Made by a program: the position numbers and the translations under genes. A DNA stretch of 7,810 nt from Pseudomonadota bacterium (GTDB lineage Bacteria; Pseudomonadota; Gammaproteobacteria; Burkholderiales; Methylophilaceae). Under the pieces are notes generated by a model, which ran no database searches, was not told the DNA's origin, and was given only the letters and a program-made list of their open reading frames with translations. The stretch lies in assembly GCA_029549705.1 (NCBI GenBank), contig JAKPIR010000233.1:1-7810 (forward strand), in the 5' to 3' direction. The number at the start of each line of letters is the position of its first letter. Within the stretch, counting starts at the first letter, position 1. This document shows, piece after piece, positions 1 to 6,284 of the stretch.

Positions 1-785
1 GATTGGTCATGACCATGGGTAAAGGTGGTGTTGGTAAAACGACTGTTGCCGCGGCAGTTGCTGTCGAGTTGGCAAGTCGCGGATTAGCCGTGCACCTCAC
101 CACATCAGACCCTGCCGCTCATCTATCAGACACACTCAACGGTACATTAGACAATCTAACGGTAAGCCGCATTGACCCGCAGGAAGAAATTGAACGGTAT
201 CGTCTGCATGTTCTGGAAACAAAAGGTGCGAAGCTTGATGCACACGGTCGCGCTCTGCTAGAAGAAGACCTACGTTCACCATGTACCGAAGAAATTGCCG
301 TATTCCAAGCCTTCTCACGCATTATTCGTGAAGCTGGGAAGAAGTTTGTTGTAATGGATACTGCACCTACTGGACATACATTGTTATTGTTAGATGCAAC
401 CGGTGCCTATCATCGAGAAGTCGCTCGCCAAATGGATAAGGCTCACTTGCAATTCACTACACCAATGATGCAATTACAAGATCCAAAACAAACCAAAATA
501 CTCATCGTGACGCTGGCAGAAAAAACGCCTGTGCTAGAAGCCGCCAACTTGCAATCGGACCTTCGTCGTGCAGGTATTGAGCCTTGGGCTTGGGTGATTA
601 ACAACAGTGTTGCCGCAACCACAACGACTTCTGCTTTATTGCACCAAAGAGCGCTTAATGAATTAGTTGAAATTAACGCTGTGGCTAAAAAGTATTCAAC
701 CCGTTATGCAGTTGTGCCAATGCTTAAAGATGAGCCAGTAGGTTTGAACAGATTGCTACAATTAACAGATAATGCGCATTTGTGA
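1..785 (+). CDS. arsA: ArsA arsenite-pump ATPase, C-terminal half (5' end outside window)
   Basis: ArsA is the cytoplasmic ATPase that drives arsenite or antimonite efflux through the membrane protein ArsB. The fragment is read from position 3 and enters the window open, so the first codon is not a start. Visible landmarks, numbered from position 3: a deviant-Walker P-loop GKGGVGKTT at 6-14, TTSDPAAHL at 33-41, a cysteine in RSPCTEEIAVFQAF at residue 94, and the ArsA signature DTAPTGHTLLLLD at 119-131. Full ArsA is about 580 residues with two homologous ATPase halves; these 260 residues match the second half. The cysteine sits where E. coli ArsA has Cys422, one of three metal-site cysteines, so this half looks functional. 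ArsD, ArsB or ArsC would be expected upstream of the window. A single-domain GET3-like ATPase is possible but less likely given the RSPC context. No clear intrinsic terminator follows. Confidence 0.93.
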   Translation, partial: LVMTMGKGGVGKTTVAAAVAVELASRGLAVHLTTSDPAAHLSDTLNGTLDNLTVSRIDPQEEIERYRLHVLETKGAKLDAHGRALLEEDLRSPCTEEIAVFQAFSRIIREAGKKFVVMDTAPTGHTLLLLDATGAYHREVARQMDKAHLQFTTPMMQLQDPKQTKILIVTLAEKTPVLEAANLQSDLRRAGIEPWAWVINNSVAATTTTSALLHQRALNELVEINAVAKKYSTRYAVVPMLKDEPVGLNRLLQLTDNAHL

Positions 786-798
786 ATTGAATAATTTC

Positions 799-862
799 TT
801 AGAATAATGGGTTCACTAGATTTGATCAATGCTATTCAGCATTATAACCATCGTTATTCTAA
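799..862 (+). promoter_or_regulatory. Nested inverted repeats upstream of the copper protein gene, candidate operator/promoter
   Basis: The 100-bp gap between arsA and the copper gene holds two concentric perfect inverted repeats. The outer pair is TTAGAATAA (799-807) with TTATTCTAA (854-862); the inner pair is AATGCT (828-833) with AGCATT (838-843), separated by ATTC. A TTGATC (822-827) and a TATAAC (843-848) flank the inner dyad like -35 and -10 boxes, but the 15-bp spacing is short, so promoter assignment is weak. A dyad between promoter boxes is typical of metal-responsive regulators such as MerR/CueR, though those normally use 19-20 bp spacers. The dyads are directly visible; the regulatory role is inference. 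Confidence 0.35.
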
Positions 863-885
863 TTTAACATTGTGAGGAGATTATC

Positions 886-1320
886 ATGAACAGAAGAGAA
901 GCTTTACTGAGCGGCGCAGCACTTGCAGCAGCAACTTTTGTTGGCTATGCAAAAGCTGCAGAAATGGAACATCATCACCATGCGGCAATGGTCAATGCTG
1001 GGCTGGTCGCTGCGGCGGCGGATTGTATTCAAAAGGGCCAAGTTTGCCTGAGTCACTGCCTGCAACTACTTGGGCAAGGCGATAAGGAAATGGCCGCCTG
1101 TGCAAAAAGTGTCAATCAGATGCTGGCGTTGTGTGGCGCGCTGCAATCACTGGCTAACCAAGAATCTGCCTACCTGCCGCAGCTTGCAAAGATTGCCATG
1201 GACGCCTGCAATCTATGTGAAGATGAATGCAAGAAACACGCAGACAAACATGAAGCCTGTAAAGCCTGCGGTGAAAGCTGCAATGCGTGCGCTAAAGAAT
1301 GTAAGAAAATTGCCGCTTAA
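886..1320 (+). CDS. csp1: Csp1-like four-helix-bundle copper storage protein, Tat-exported
   Basis: This 144-residue protein most likely binds many Cu(I) ions through cysteines lining a four-helix bundle (DUF326 / Csp family). The start is supported by GGAG within AGGAG at 875-879, six bases before the ATG. The N-terminus has a twin-arginine signal: NRREALL at 2-8, a hydrophobic alanine-rich segment to about 22, and a likely cleavage near AKA-AE (24/25). A natural HHHH run follows at 29-32. The mature part has 13 cysteines (47, 54, 58, 72, 83, 108, 111, 115, 125, 128, 132, 135, 139), mostly three or four residues apart, as expected on faces of helices. Thirteen is the number known for Csp1 of Methylosinus trichosporium, which stores copper for methane oxidation; the cytosolic Csp3 type lacks the signal peptide. 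It is probably a single-gene unit, with a dyad-rich promoter region before it and an intrinsic terminator after it. The arsA neighbour suggests a metal-resistance context. Confidence 0.88.
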   Translation: MNRREALLSGAALAAATFVGYAKAAEMEHHHHAAMVNAGLVAAAADCIQKGQVCLSHCLQLLGQGDKEMAACAKSVNQMLALCGALQSLANQESAYLPQLAKIAMDACNLCEDECKKHADKHEACKACGESCNACAKECKKIAA

Positions 1321-1350
1321 TTTTTAGCGAGAATATTCACCAGAAAATCT

Positions 1351-1373
1351 AAGGGCCATTAGGCCCTTTTTTT
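1351..1373 (+). terminator. Rho-independent terminator of the copper protein gene
   Basis: A perfect 7-bp stem, AAGGGCC (1351-1357) with GGCCCTT (1362-1368), closes a four-base ATTA loop and runs into a seven-T stretch ending at 1373. It starts 30 bases after the stop codon on the same strand, a standard intrinsic terminator. Confidence 0.92.
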
Positions 1374-1459
1374 ATCTAAACCCTGATGATGCCTTACCAT
1401 GAAATAGACGCACTTTTAGCGCTATTCAAACATCAAAAACACACGCCATTTTGCACGAT

Positions 1460-1519
1460 AAAAAATTGATGCCCTGCGAGCCTTTATTTACAAGGCTCGC
1501 AGGGCATCAAAAAAGGTTA
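1460..1519 (-). terminator. Palindromic repeat copy 1, minus-strand terminator after ybaK
   Basis: The arms are 1466-1484 and 1492-1510, a perfect 19-bp match around the core TGCCCTGCGAGCCTT, with a 7-base loop TATTTAC. On the plus strand the tail AAAAGGTTA follows to 1519. Read on the minus strand, the hairpin begins 94 bases after the ybaK stop and is followed by six U (plus-strand A-run 1460-1465), so it should terminate the minus-strand unit. It shares stem, loop and tail with copies at 3573-3622 and 7095-7144. The rest of the 283-bp convergent gap (1321-1603) holds the copper gene terminator and T-rich sequence, with no convincing small gene. Confidence 0.85.
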
Positions 1520-1603
1520 TGTAAATTTTAGCTGGCTTTGTGTGTTTTTTTAGGATTTTTAGTTTTTTACAGTTAGTCACGTAAAAATCTTTCGCCTAAC
1601 CTC

Positions 1604-2098
1604 TCACGCGCTGGTAAATTTTCCTTGGTCGGCATCTGCCAGCAAGTTGATTAAATCTTCACCGCTGAGTGACAACGCATATCCCAAAACGCCACTGCCA
1701 ATCACCACTGTTGGATAATCTTTTACGCTAATATCGAGTAAAATTTTAATCGCATCTGGCAGTGCGATGGGCGGAACGGCGCCCACCACATAGCCGGTGG
1801 CCGTCTGCACTTCGTCAAACTCGGCCATGCGGCACTTACGCGCATTCAAATGCTGACGGAGCACTGCCCAATCCGCACGGCCGCCGCCCGCCACCGCCAG
1901 CAGCACGAATTGCTCAGACTCCGCTTTAAACAGCACACTTCTCACCACAGATTGCGGATCAAGTCCCTGTGCGCTAAGCAAGGCTTCTAAATTCCGAATC
2001 GGCTTTTTATCTTCAGTCAGCGGAATTTCAATGACCCTGTAGGCAATGCCTTGCTGCTGCAGCAGTTCAGTGACAGGAGATGTAATTTCAGCGCTCAT
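1604..2098 (-). CDS. ybaK: YbaK/EbsC-family aminoacyl-tRNA deacylase
   Basis: This 164-residue cytoplasmic protein belongs to the YbaK/ProX editing family, which hydrolyses mischarged tRNAs such as Cys-tRNA(Pro) or Ala-tRNA(Pro) in trans. Seen in the sequence: the SVLFKAE strand with the presumed catalytic lysine at 58, AVAGGGRADWAVLRQHL at about 68-84, the family glycine-rich loop GYVVGAVPPIALP at 102-114, and a C-terminal GSGVLGYALSLSGEDL. The loop differs from the GGISP form I recall in E. coli YbaK, so the exact substrate (Cys, Ala or other) cannot be read here. The start is supported by AAGGGA (plus-strand 2105-2110), six bases before ATG. It begins 20 bp after the stop of the unknown 452-residue gene, so the two are probably cotranscribed. 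cysS lies upstream on the same strand, which fits a Cys-tRNA(Pro) editing role, but a terminator separates them. Confidence 0.85.
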   Translation of the reverse strand: MSAEITSPVTELLQQQGIAYRVIEIPLTEDKKPIRNLEALLSAQGLDPQSVVRSVLFKAESEQFVLLAVAGGGRADWAVLRQHLNARKCRMAEFDEVQTATGYVVGAVPPIALPDAIKILLDISVKDYPTVVIGSGVLGYALSLSGEDLINLLADADQGKFTSA

Positions 2099-2118
2099 GA
2101 TAAATCCCTTTACTTAGG

Positions 2119-3477
2119 TTAATAATGCTCATCGTAAGTATAAGAATCAACTTTTTTGTCGATAAGCTTGGCTAGTTTTTTCATGCTTTTTTCATATGTT
2201 GCGACGCTTGAAACACTACCAACAAATACAGTTTCACGCTGATAATTAAGCTCCAAGCCATTTCTACCTTCGCTTCCTCTAAAATTCTGCACAGCCAGCG
2301 TTAAACTTTTCACCTCATTTGCGTTAAAAATTAAAGCTAGCTCTGCATCGGCAAAACCGATGATTTCTTGCGCTGTATCGTACCAAACCACCAGTGGCTG
2401 TGCTTTCGAAATAATCGACTTAAAGCAATCAGGGGTGTAGATGGCATTTTCAGCTTGCCGATAATCTGCATTTAAATCAATGGCATATTCAAAGGCCTGA
2501 TAATGGATGGCGGCATGAAGAGCAAAGTTGCGCTGATAGTCGTTACTGTAAAAGCGGTCTAAATTTGGTTTGTAATGAATGCGCAACCACGCAATGTTAT
2601 CCCAGCCATCCGGCATTTCTCTGTAAAAACAATAAAGCTCAACGCGCACAGCCCCTACTTGCCAGCCTGCGCGCCAAGTTTCCTTGACGTTGTAATCTAT
2701 GTTGTCTGGTTCGGCCCTTTGAAAAAAGTGGTCCAAATGTGTTTTAATCGCATCAAAGCTTTTTTGTCGATTAAACCCCATAGAAATTTCTGCGCTATAT
2801 TGAATGACAGGTAAATGTAATTTGAGCGTGCCTTGCGTGCTATCACTGGCGGTGTACAGGCTTTGCAGCTTTAAGCCATTAAAAATCGTTGGCTTATCAA
2901 TGCGGTATTCAGTGGCATAAAAAGATGGATTAGGAAAACCTATTCGATGTGATTTAATTTGCGAATTATTTTGCAAATCCTCGTAAGTTCCCCAAGCAAT
3001 CAGTGTGTTGTTATGCTCAAGCCACAGCCCTTGTTGCAGAAAATTCAGTGCTTTTTTGCCGTGGTCATGTGCATTCAACGGCATAATGGCAAAGTCTGAC
3101 GTATGCACTTTTTGCCAAAGCACCGCTTCAGGCATTTCGTCCTTGGCATTTCGGTATGCTGCATAAAGCACTGCATCAAAGTTGGGTAACTGCGTGACAA
3201 TTTTCTCCAGCGCTGCAAAATTGCCCGCCAAAGTGCAAACACTCAATGCCTGCGCAGAGTAAGAACGTAAATTCAGCCAGCAGCGGTCATCTGCATCAAA
3301 ATAATCAAACCGATAGATGGTAATGTAATCCACCTCATCTAAATGCATCTCGTTGTTATATTGATTATGGCGTATGAGGCGAAAGCGATTACCCTGAATC
3401 ACCAAGCGCTCACCATAAAATGGATGCTTGTCAGGGGCTTTTTCTGTCGTAAAAATTTTGCTTATCAATGAAAACAT
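2119..3477 (-). CDS. Uncharacterised 452-residue cytoplasmic protein
   Basis: I do not recognise this protein as a named family. It has no signal peptide and no membrane segment, and it is rich in aromatic residues. Residues about 20-110 contain a strand-like stretch (GERLVIQGNRFRLIRH, then LDEVDYITIYRFDYFDADDRCWLNL) and end in a helix-like AALEKIVTQLPNFDAVLYAAYRNA. This resembles bacterial PH-like domains, where a similar LPGFD motif ends the domain, but that is only inference. The remaining 340 residues alternate strand-like and polar segments with many Trp and Tyr, and the C-terminus is lysine-rich (EKSMKKLAKLIDKK). No catalytic motif is evident. Ribosome binding is weak: only GATGTGG lies before the ATG. 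It leads a probable two-gene unit with ybaK. A TATGAT -10-like box lies on the minus strand at 3507-3512 with no good -35. Codon use looks like its neighbours and the frame is intact, so I treat it as a real gene. Confidence 0.8.
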   Translation of the reverse strand: MFSLISKIFTTEKAPDKHPFYGERLVIQGNRFRLIRHNQYNNEMHLDEVDYITIYRFDYFDADDRCWLNLRSYSAQALSVCTLAGNFAALEKIVTQLPNFDAVLYAAYRNAKDEMPEAVLWQKVHTSDFAIMPLNAHDHGKKALNFLQQGLWLEHNNTLIAWGTYEDLQNNSQIKSHRIGFPNPSFYATEYRIDKPTIFNGLKLQSLYTASDSTQGTLKLHLPVIQYSAEISMGFNRQKSFDAIKTHLDHFFQRAEPDNIDYNVKETWRAGWQVGAVRVELYCFYREMPDGWDNIAWLRIHYKPNLDRFYSNDYQRNFALHAAIHYQAFEYAIDLNADYRQAENAIYTPDCFKSIISKAQPLVVWYDTAQEIIGFADAELALIFNANEVKSLTLAVQNFRGSEGRNGLELNYQRETVFVGSVSSVATYEKSMKKLAKLIDKKVDSYTYDEHY

Positions 3478-3562
3478 GCCACATCTATTCTTAAGTAATT
3501 GGCTAAATCATATGAAAATAAAGCTGCAAAATTTAAGTTAAACGGCTAATTTTCAATACGAG

Positions 3563-3622
3563 AAAAAAACAATGCCCTGCGAGCCTTTATTTATAAGGCT
3601 CGCAGGGCAGCGAAAAAGGTTA
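3563..3622 (-). terminator. Palindromic repeat copy 2, minus-strand terminator after cysS
   Basis: The arms are 3573-3587 (TGCCCTGCGAGCCTT) and 3595-3609, perfectly complementary over 15 bp with loop TATTTAT, followed on the plus strand by the tail GCGAAAAAGGTTA to 3622. On the minus strand the structure begins about 50 bases after the cysS stop and is followed by TTG and then seven U (plus-strand A-run 3563-3569), a strong intrinsic terminator. It separates cysS from the unknown gene and ybaK downstream. Stem and loop are almost identical to copy 1 at 1466-1510. Confidence 0.88.
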
Positions 3623-3658
3623 GGCAGAAATTTATATGATTGCTGACAAAAGTCCGCA

Positions 3659-5032
3659 TCAAGCGCGACGCCAAGTAGTGCCTTGCGGGGTATCTTCCAA
3701 CACAATACCGGCTTCTAGCAATTGCTTTCTAATGGCGTCGGCCTCGGCAAAGTTTTTAGCTTTTTTAGCTTCAGCCCGCGCTTGAATCAAATCATCGATA
3801 TTGAGCGTTTGTGACATATCGCCCTGCAAAAAATCATCGGGGTTGCGTTGTAGCAAGCCCAAAATGCCAGCTAACTTTTTCAGTAGCCCCGCTGTTTCGG
3901 TAGATTTTGATTTATTCAGTTCATTGGCTAAGTCAAACAAGACGGCCATCGCTTCTGGCGTATTGAAGTCGTCATCCATGGCAGCCTTAAAGCGCGCGGC
4001 TAATGGCTGTTGCCAATCCACTTCAACATCTGCGGCAACTTGACCGCGTAACGAGGTATACAAGCGAGTAAGCGCTAACTTCGCGTCATCTAAATGCTGG
4101 TCTGAATAGTTTAGCGGGCTACGATAATGCGCGCGTAAAATGAAAAAGCGCACGACTTCGGCATCGTATTTTTCCAACACGGTTCTAATCGTAAAAAAGT
4201 TGCCCAGCGACTTCGACATTTTTTCATCGTCCACCCGCACAAAGCCGTTGTGCATCCAATAATTGACCATTTGGCAACGATGTGTTGCCTCTGACTGGGC
4301 AATTTCATTTTCATGGTGTGGAAACTGTAAATCTTGTCCGCCACCATGAATATCAAAATGCGCACCCAGTAAATGCGAACTCATGACTGAACATTCAATA
4401 TGCCAGCCAGGGCGGCCTTTGCCATGATTGGGGCCGCCAAACGGTGAATCCCAACTCGGTTCATTCGGCTTGGCGGCTTTCCACAACACAAAATCCATCG
4501 GATCTTGCTTAAAGGTGTCTACCTCCACGCGCTCGCCCGCACGCAAGTCTTCAAGCGATTTACCTGACAACTTACCATAGCCTTCAAATTGATTGACTGC
4601 ATAAAACACATCGCCGTTGGCGGCCGTATAGGCAAATCCCTTGTCGATTAATGTTTGAATCATTTCAATCATACCGTTGACGTATTCCGTGGCCTTAGGC
4701 TCTAACGTTGGCCGTATCACGCCTAATTGAGCTGAATCTTCATCCATCGCATCGATAAAACGCTGTGTAAGTTGGCCGATTGTTTCATTATTCTCATTGG
4801 CACGTTTAATGATTTTGTCATCAATGTCGGTGATATTGCGCACATAAGTCACCTCATAACCTGACGTTCGCAACCAGCGGCTGACCATATCAAACACCAC
4901 CATCACGCGCGCATGGCCTAAATGACAAAAATCATACACGGTCATGCCGCACACATACATGCTGACCTTACCGGCCTGTATGGGTGTAAAAACTTGTTTT
5001 TCACGTGCGAGGGTGTTGTAAATTTTGAGCAT
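3659..5032 (-). CDS. cysS: Cysteinyl-tRNA synthetase
   Basis: This class I synthetase charges tRNA(Cys) with cysteine in the cytoplasm. At 457 residues it matches the usual bacterial length (about 460). Motifs: the class I signature HLGH at 37-40; the KMSKS loop exactly at 271-275; and zinc ligands C28 (in YVCGMTVYD), C214 (in HIECSVMSS), H239 and E243 (in FPHHENE). These correspond to the four ligands known in E. coli CysRS. RNITDIDDKII at 65-75 and the C-terminal anticodon-binding helices with AEAKKAKNFAEADAIRKQLLEAGI are also typical. The start MLKIYNTL matches the family N-terminus, although no Shine-Dalgarno sequence lies upstream (CACCTTTT precedes the ATG). It is divergent from ppiA across 149 bp and ends before the repeat copy 2 terminator. 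A free-standing YbaK-family editor encoded further along the same strand may act in the same pathway. Confidence 0.98.
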   Translation of the reverse strand: MLKIYNTLAREKQVFTPIQAGKVSMYVCGMTVYDFCHLGHARVMVVFDMVSRWLRTSGYEVTYVRNITDIDDKIIKRANENNETIGQLTQRFIDAMDEDSAQLGVIRPTLEPKATEYVNGMIEMIQTLIDKGFAYTAANGDVFYAVNQFEGYGKLSGKSLEDLRAGERVEVDTFKQDPMDFVLWKAAKPNEPSWDSPFGGPNHGKGRPGWHIECSVMSSHLLGAHFDIHGGGQDLQFPHHENEIAQSEATHRCQMVNYWMHNGFVRVDDEKMSKSLGNFFTIRTVLEKYDAEVVRFFILRAHYRSPLNYSDQHLDDAKLALTRLYTSLRGQVAADVEVDWQQPLAARFKAAMDDDFNTPEAMAVLFDLANELNKSKSTETAGLLKKLAGILGLLQRNPDDFLQGDMSQTLNIDDLIQARAEAKKAKNFAEADAIRKQLLEAGIVLEDTPQGTTWRRA

Positions 5033-5181
5033 AAAAGGTGAGAAGTCTTAAAAATGAGTCAAACGATAAAAGCGCTAAAAATAAAATATTCGCTAATTTT
5101 AAAGTAAAATGGCGCCTGACTTGAAATTATCTGCATCCGTTGCAGTCTACTTTTTACACTTTATTTTGACTAAGGACATTT
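5033..5181. promoter_or_regulatory. Divergent cysS/ppiA intergenic region
   Basis: Both cysS (minus) and ppiA (plus) must be transcribed from this 149-bp AT-rich gap. A TTGAAA (5121-5126), a TAAAAT (5105-5110) and a short dyad CTGCA-TCCGT-TGCAG (5131-5145) are visible, but no -35/-10 pair with correct spacing stands out on either strand. I see no T-box or other leader structure for cysS. AAGGA at 5172-5176 is the ribosome binding site of ppiA. Confidence 0.45.
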
Positions 5182-5754
5182 ATGCGTCATTTTTTTGCTC
5201 TTTTGATGTTGGTATTTTTTAGCCACAGTGCGTTCGCGGCAGATGCCAAAACCAACCCGCAAGTCACCTTTGAAACAACGCACGGCAATATTGTGCTTGA
5301 ACTCTACCCACAAAAAGCACCGAAAACGGTCGCGAATTTTTTACAATATGCAGAATCTGGCTTTTATAAAGACACCATTTTTCACCGCGTCATTAACGGC
5401 TTTATGATTCAGGGTGGCGGTTTTACGGCAGATATGCAAGAAAAGCCCACCAATGCGCCCATCAAAAATGAAGCTGCGAATGGCCTCACCAATGATAAAG
5501 GCACTATTGCCATGGCGCGCACATCTGACCCTGACTCTGCCACTGCGCAATTTTTCATTAATTTAGTCAACAACCACGCGCTGAATTACCGTGGTGACAG
5601 CCCGGAAGAAATCGGCTACTGCGTGTTTGGCCGCGTGCTGACTGGAATGGATGTGGTGCGCGAAATCGCCATTGTCAACACGGCCAACTTTGGCCCGCAT
5701 GGCAATGTACCCAAATCACCCATCATCATCAAACAAGTTAAAATCGTTAAATAG
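5182..5754 (+). CDS. ppiA: Periplasmic peptidyl-prolyl cis-trans isomerase, cyclophilin type
   Basis: This 190-residue cyclophilin speeds cis-trans isomerisation of Xaa-Pro bonds in exported proteins. Residues 1-19 are a Sec signal peptide: MRH, a hydrophobic stretch FFALLMLVFFSHSAF, and an AFA-AD cleavage site. The cyclophilin fold follows from about 27: FHRV at 67-70 with the catalytic arginine at 69, FMIQGGGF at 74-81, MARTS at 111-115, QFFIN at 123-127 and GYCVFGRV at 145-152. It starts with AAGGA five bases before the ATG. It is the first gene of a plus-strand unit, with the cytoplasmic paralogue only 11 bp downstream, so the pair covers both compartments. The nucleotide sequence around FHRVINGFMIQGG closely matches the second copy, indicating a tandem duplication or later gene conversion. 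Confidence 0.95.
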   Translation: MRHFFALLMLVFFSHSAFAADAKTNPQVTFETTHGNIVLELYPQKAPKTVANFLQYAESGFYKDTIFHRVINGFMIQGGGFTADMQEKPTNAPIKNEAANGLTNDKGTIAMARTSDPDSATAQFFINLVNNHALNYRGDSPEEIGYCVFGRVLTGMDVVREIAIVNTANFGPHGNVPKSPIIIKQVKIVK

Positions 5755-5765
5755 GAACCTCCAAC

Positions 5766-6257
5766 ATGGTAAAACTACAAACCAATTTCGGTGACATCAC
5801 CCTTGAACTCAACGCAGAAAAAGCACCGATTACGGTCGCCAATTTTCTACAGTATGTCGATAGCGGCTTTTTTGATGGCACAATTTTTCACCGCGTCATT
5901 GATGGCTTTATGATTCAAGGCGGCGGGTTTGATGCTGAGATGAACCAAAAAGCTACACTAGCTGAAATTAAAAACGAAGCCAACAACGGCCTGGGCAACG
6001 AGCAGTACACCATCGCTATGGCACGCACGTCTGCGCCGCATTCTGCCAGCAGCCAATTTTTTATTAACGTGGCCAACAATTCGTTTTTAAATCACACAGC
6101 AGAAACCAGCAGCGGCTGGGGTTATTGCGTGTTTGGCAAAGTGACCGCTGGCACTGAAGTGATTGATAAAATCAAAAAAGTGGCAACCACCAATCGCCGT
6201 GGCCATCAAGACGTACCTGTTGATAACGTCATCATTCAAAAAGCAACGCGCAGCTAA
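5766..6257 (+). CDS. ppiB: Cytoplasmic peptidyl-prolyl cis-trans isomerase, cyclophilin type
   Basis: This 163-residue cyclophilin has no signal peptide and is close in length to E. coli PpiB (164 residues). Landmarks: FHRV at 41-44 with catalytic R43, FMIQGGGF at 48-55, MARTS at 85-89, QFFIN at 97-101, then SGWGYCVFGKV and the PpiB-like C-terminus RRGHQDVPVDNVIIQKA. It begins 11 bp after ppiA; its AGGA (5753-5756) overlaps the ppiA TAG stop, so the two genes are probably cotranscribed and perhaps translationally coupled. lpxH starts 27 bp after its stop. The family assignment is firm; only the physiological substrates are unknown. Confidence 0.96.
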   Translation: MVKLQTNFGDITLELNAEKAPITVANFLQYVDSGFFDGTIFHRVIDGFMIQGGGFDAEMNQKATLAEIKNEANNGLGNEQYTIAMARTSAPHSASSQFFINVANNSFLNHTAETSSGWGYCVFGKVTAGTEVIDKIKKVATTNRRGHQDVPVDNVIIQKATRS

Positions 6258-6284
6258 ACCACCGCGCGATTAGCCCACAAACGC

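Noticed and set aside
970..981. HHHH in the copper protein as an engineered affinity tag
   Set aside because: It has only four histidines, lies just after the natural signal cleavage site and is in native sequence context; His-rich segments suit a copper protein.
1070..1327. An 85-residue plus-strand reading frame overlapping the copper protein gene
   Set aside because: It lies out of frame inside a gene with clear family features and has no recognisable motif or ribosome binding site.
1466..3622. The repeats as classical REP elements mobilised by a RAYT transposase
   Set aside because: The typical GTAG foot is not seen, and no transposase gene is in the window. Not excluded genome-wide, but unsupported here.
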